Shown one piece after another: positions 60,874-64,000 of a DNA stretch of 64,000 nt. Made by a program: the position numbers and the translations under genes. Source of the DNA: Hyaloraphidium curvatum (lineage: Eukaryota > Monoblepharomycota > Hyaloraphidiomycetes > Hyaloraphidiales > Hyaloraphidiaceae); NCBI GenBank assembly GCA_025558095.1, contig JAIVFI010000038.1, positions 62,001 to 126,000 of the forward strand, written 5' to 3'. Each line of letters begins with the position of its first letter. Position 1 is the first letter of the stretch. The notes beneath the pieces are model-generated. The model saw nothing but the letters and a program-made list of their open reading frames with translations. It searched no databases and had not been told where the DNA came from.

Positions 60874-61334
60874 GCGGCCTTGGCCGGGGTTCGATCGGGG
60901 GTGTGGGGCAACGTTCGGCATTTGGATCGGGGTCGCTAGAGGCAGCAAGGGGCTCATCATCGGTGGTAAAGCGCGAAGCCTGTATTTTCGGCACGGCAAC
61001 GGGGAAAGCTGTGGCGTCTCGGGTGAGCAGGTCGCTATGTCCACGGTTCGGCGCCCGGCGTGCAGCCTTGATTGGCGCCGGGCATCGTCCGACTACATCA
61101 GCAGGTATCCTCGATCACTTACAGGGACGTGATTTTGACGATCGGCCCCTCACCATCGACGAGAGGCCTCCTTGGGTGGAAGGGGTCCTGGCTGACTCGA
61201 GCCGTAAACAAGCGTCGTGGAATCTCTCCCGTCCATTGTGTTCCTGCGAATGCCGTAGCTTTTCTGCGGGAGTTTCTGGGCCTGAAGAACACTCTGCGAG
61301 CCGGGCAGTTGCCATTCCGGGCAAGAGCGGAACG
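60874..61334. other. intergenic region
   Basis: About 460 bp before the sulfotransferase-like gene. The plus-strand frame is open across it, but codon usage and the ATG at 61335 place the gene start later. No other feature seen. Confidence 0.5.
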
Positions 61335-63051
61335 ATGGGCGCCGAGAACGGGCCCCGCCTGCCGCCCTCGCCGACGGCCAGGACGCCGGCCAAGGTGCGC
61401 TTCCGGTTCCCGGCATTCGTGTGGTTCTTTGCCGGAGTCTTTTTCGGGACTGCTTGGACGCTGGCGGTGACGCTCAGCGTGCGCAAGGCCGGGAAGCCTG
61501 TCGAGTTCTCGCCGCGAGGCGTGGAACAGGATGTTACCGTGCCCCCCGCCTCCCCGGATTTGACGCCCGAGAGCTTGGTGTCGGCATCGCAAGGGGGCCG
61601 GCTGCCTTGGTTCGCCCCATTGGAAGATCGCCTGGCCCGGCTGGGCCCGCCCCGGGAATCGTGCTTCCTCCCGGGCGCCCCCCCGCGCAGGTTCGACATG
61701 GTCCTCGTCATCGCGCAGGGACGCTCGGGGTCGACGTCGCTCCTGCGGCTGCTAAACACGCTGCCGTGCTTCAACGTGAGGGGGGAGAATCCCGCGCTGT
61801 TCGATCATTTGCTCGGGCGGTCCTCATTCCGGGCGGCCGCGGATCTGCTGGCGACCAAAGGCGGTGCGTGGCACATGTCGAAGTGGACGGACACACAGCT
61901 GCCTGCCAAGCCGGCCTGGTTCAACAGGTTCGACACTGCGCGGACGGACGCACTGCTCCGGCTGCTGGTCGTCGACGCCCTGGAGCACGTCCCGGGCAAG
62001 GTGACCAGCGGGTTCAAGAGCATCACCCTCTTCACCCCCTTCGAGTCACCGTACGAGGTCTCCCGGGCCTTTGTCGACGACTGGGTGAAGCTATTCCCCC
62101 GCACGGCCCTGGTCTTCATCACGAGGAAGGACGCGGCCAAGAGTGCCTGGTGGCGGAGCACCGCGGACGGGAACGAGACTCTGGCGCGGCAGGCGGCCTC
62201 GTTCGTGACGTTCAAGGCCGAGGTGGACGAGGGGCGCTACGCTAGGGAGGAGTTTCCCGGGGCCGCAGTTGCGACGGCGTGGTTGGACTACGAGGACGTC
62301 ATCAAGTGCCGTCACGGGCCCGGTACGCCGCTCGCAGGGCTATACGAGCTACTCGGGGAGACCTGGGATTCCGATCGTTGCAGTGCCGTGATGGAACACA
62401 CTCTCGAGGACTATGGCATTGCGATGAGCGAGCTGGATTACTCGGGGATCCAGGTGGGTCGCCATTTTCGGTGCTCGAAGCTGAACCGAACTGACTTCTT
62501 GACAGGGGCACAAGGGCTGGATGTACGGCTACAGGCTTATCATTCTCCCGCTGCCCGACGAAGGCAAGCCGATCGAGTTCGGCCCCTTCCACCCCATGTC
62601 AGTGCAGAGAAACGTGTCGGGCATCATTCCTGACTGGACGGCGCAGCCGTTCCCCGCGGTTCCCGAGCTCATCTTGGGAGTCGCCCTGCACTTCCCCACC
62701 ATCAAGGCCGGGAGGACGCGGGGCGCGGTTCCATGTCGGACATGGCGATCGGACGTCACCCTTTCCGCGTTTGCAGAGGTGACGATGCCGCCGCTCCTGG
62801 CGCCCTGCAACGGCACCCATCCCCACTTTGGCTACGCCTCGGTGCTGCTCGTCAACGGGACGTACATGGCGTCTAGGAGGTTCGTCCTGGGCAGCGAAGG
62901 CGGGAGCTTCAAGGTCGCGCTGGATCTTACGGTCGGGACCGAGGTGGAGCTCTGCGTGCTCCCCGACGTCCGAGGAACGGTGGGACCTACAGGGCTCTGT
63001 CAGCCTGCCCTCTCTCTCCTCTCTGTGATCAGGGCGGGCGGGAAAGGATAA
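61335..63051 (+). CDS. sulfotransferase-like type II membrane protein with C-terminal extra domain
   Basis: Exons 61335-62453 and 62506-63051 (52 bp intron, donor gtgggt); 554 residues. One N-terminal anchor (FPAFVWFFAGVFFGTAWTLAV), then a P-loop-like PAPS 5'-phosphosulfate motif QGRSGSTSLLRLLNTLP, GENPALFD, and a later VFITRKDAAKSAWW typical of the 3'-phosphate loop region. This is the layout of Golgi sulfotransferases acting on glycans. After the join (GHKGWMYGYRL), about 180 residues of a second domain follow, Cys-containing with predicted strands, which I do not recognise. Confidence 0.75.
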
Positions 63052-63086
63052 GGCGAAATCTAGCGTCTATCCCGTGGTCTGCATAT

Positions 63087-63961
63087 CTACAGCCGCGCCG
63101 CGGTCTTCTGGTCCGAATGGGAAGCCAAAACGGGGGCGTCGATGAACAAAGCGTCCAATTCCACGGCGTACTTCCGCGCTCGCTTGCCCTTCGGGTTCCC
63201 CGAGGCTTTGTCTTCCGGATCCGTATCGTACCACTGGTCCACCCCGTCCACATCCTCGACCTCAAAAATACCTCCACGGAGGAAGACCTTTCTACCCTCC
63301 TTCTTCAGAATGACGATGTTGAAGCCATATGTGGTCTCAAGCTTGACACCCCGACGGTAGGTGAGGTTGAAGAGGAACGTCCGGCAGTTTCCACGCTTCC
63401 ACTTCCTCCAATCGTCGTCGAGAGGGTGCGAGTTTGAAACCACTACGTTGACAACCATGCCGCAGATGGAATCCAGTGCCGCCGCGCTGATGCCCCCGTG
63501 GGCATGTCCGTGCGGTCCCATTCCGCCCGGCCCAAAGCGCAGCGCCCCGCACACAAAGAGAGGGACGTCGGCGCCGACCGAAGGTCCGGGAGTGAAAAAA
63601 GTGAACGCCCAGTTTCGATCCCTCAGGAACCATTGACCCTGGAGACACAGATGTGGGCGAATGGTGGGTTTCCGATTTCGTCCAGACTTATGAAGCACGT
63701 ACCCCATAGTAGGTTCCGTTGTTCGGATCGAGGCTGTCGATCAGATCCCAATCGTATCTATAGTGATGTTTCTCTGCCTGTCAGCGGAGTTTCGTGGCAG
63801 GATCGTCGGAGGAGACCCCACGAGATGATCCGCAGCTGTTGTTGCTCATGCAGCGACAGCAGGCGCGACAGGACGGGATCCTTGAAGGGAAAGAGGCTGC
63901 GAGCGCGTGGCTGGAGCCGCTCCAGGAGTAGAAACAGCGAATCGTCGACGTTCGGCGCCAT
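63087..63961 (-). CDS. THEM-type hotdog thioesterase, PTS1-like tail
   Basis: Exons 63961-63817, 63773-63703 and 63638-63087; 255 residues. The hotdog signature GPGGMGPHGHAHGGISAAALD (HGG-x-A motif) is in the last exon; the first encodes FPFKDPVLSRLLSLHEQQQ. Introns of 43 and 64 bp join frames; the 43 bp one (donor gtctcc) is the shortest in the window and therefore less sure. ATG 63961 would make the gene complete inside the window; earlier in-frame sequence continues to the window's end. Such proteins hydrolyse acyl-CoA. C-terminus ARL is PTS1-like, suggesting peroxisomes. Confidence 0.75.
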
Positions 63962-64000
63962 TCCGTTTGCCGAAAGTTGAGCCGCGAGGCGAACAAGCAA

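Noticed and set aside
60198-61334. Upstream extension of the sulfotransferase frame
   Set aside because: It overlaps the preceding gene and is Arg/Gly-rich shadow; the anchor starts after ATG 61335.
1-64000. Bacterial operons, CRISPR arrays, insertion sequences or rRNA
   Set aside because: Genes are spliced and eukaryotic; no direct-repeat array, transposase or rRNA-like sequence was seen.

Overview
The window reads as nuclear DNA of a GC-rich, early-diverging (chytrid-grade) fungus. About 45 genes lie densely on both strands. Roughly 50 spliceosomal introns could be placed by joining reading frames at GT...AG borders; nearly all are 43-110 bp. Fungal traits include a chitin deacetylase, a Fox2-type peroxisomal dehydrogenase, a Ctr copper transporter, secreted Ser/Thr-rich proteins and MYND-finger families. 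An MCU-type mitochondrial calcium uniporter, UspA proteins and a multi-transmembrane family with dispersed copies fit a zoosporic-lineage fungus better than Dikarya. I cannot name the species from sequence alone. Start codons are inferred, mostly as the first plausible ATG.

Layout. 1-4.3 kb: two tandem secreted protein-kinase-like genes, each followed by an antisense remnant of another gene. 4.3-13 kb: an LCAT-like acyltransferase, a Ser/His/Gly-rich protein with a TATA box, a PC-esterase-like secreted enzyme, a NUDT19-like Nudix hydrolase and a hypothetical gene. 13.4-21.9 kb: a secreted Cys-rich protein, an ankyrin protein, a 7-TM family member, two small Crinkler-like proteins, MCU and UspA. 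22.2-33 kb: two MYND-finger leucine-rich paralogues flanking an ADP-ribosylglycohydrolase, a frameshifted ankyrin/TPR gene, a large L-type-lectin adhesin and a histone deacetylase. 33.3-38.5 kb: a V-ATPase c-like proteolipid, a TLC-like membrane protein, an NAD(P)-binding protein, a small Cys-rich metallothionein-like protein and a GT92 glycosyltransferase.

38.7-41.8 kb: a Ctr copper transporter with a large Cys-rich ectodomain, divergent from a GPI-anchor-like protein carrying the same ectodomain. 42-51.4 kb: two more members of the 7-TM family, an SH3 membrane protein, a two-domain SDR peroxisomal enzyme, a hypothetical gene and a truncated MFS gene. 51.5-64 kb: an amidohydrolase, a double-hotdog thioesterase, a chitin deacetylase with an EGF-like tail, a class II glutamine amidotransferase, several hypotheticals, a sulfotransferase-like type II membrane protein and a THEM-type thioesterase.

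Themes. (1) Cell surface and secretion: kinase pair, esterase, lectin, chitin deacetylase, GT92, sulfotransferase, Cys-rich proteins. (2) Peroxisomal acyl-CoA metabolism: four proteins end in PTS1-like tripeptides (AKI, SRI, AKL, ARL). (3) Copper/thiol handling: the Ctr pair and, nearby, the metallothionein-like gene. (4) Gene-family turnover: tandem and dispersed paralogues, gene fragments and two apparent frameshifts.
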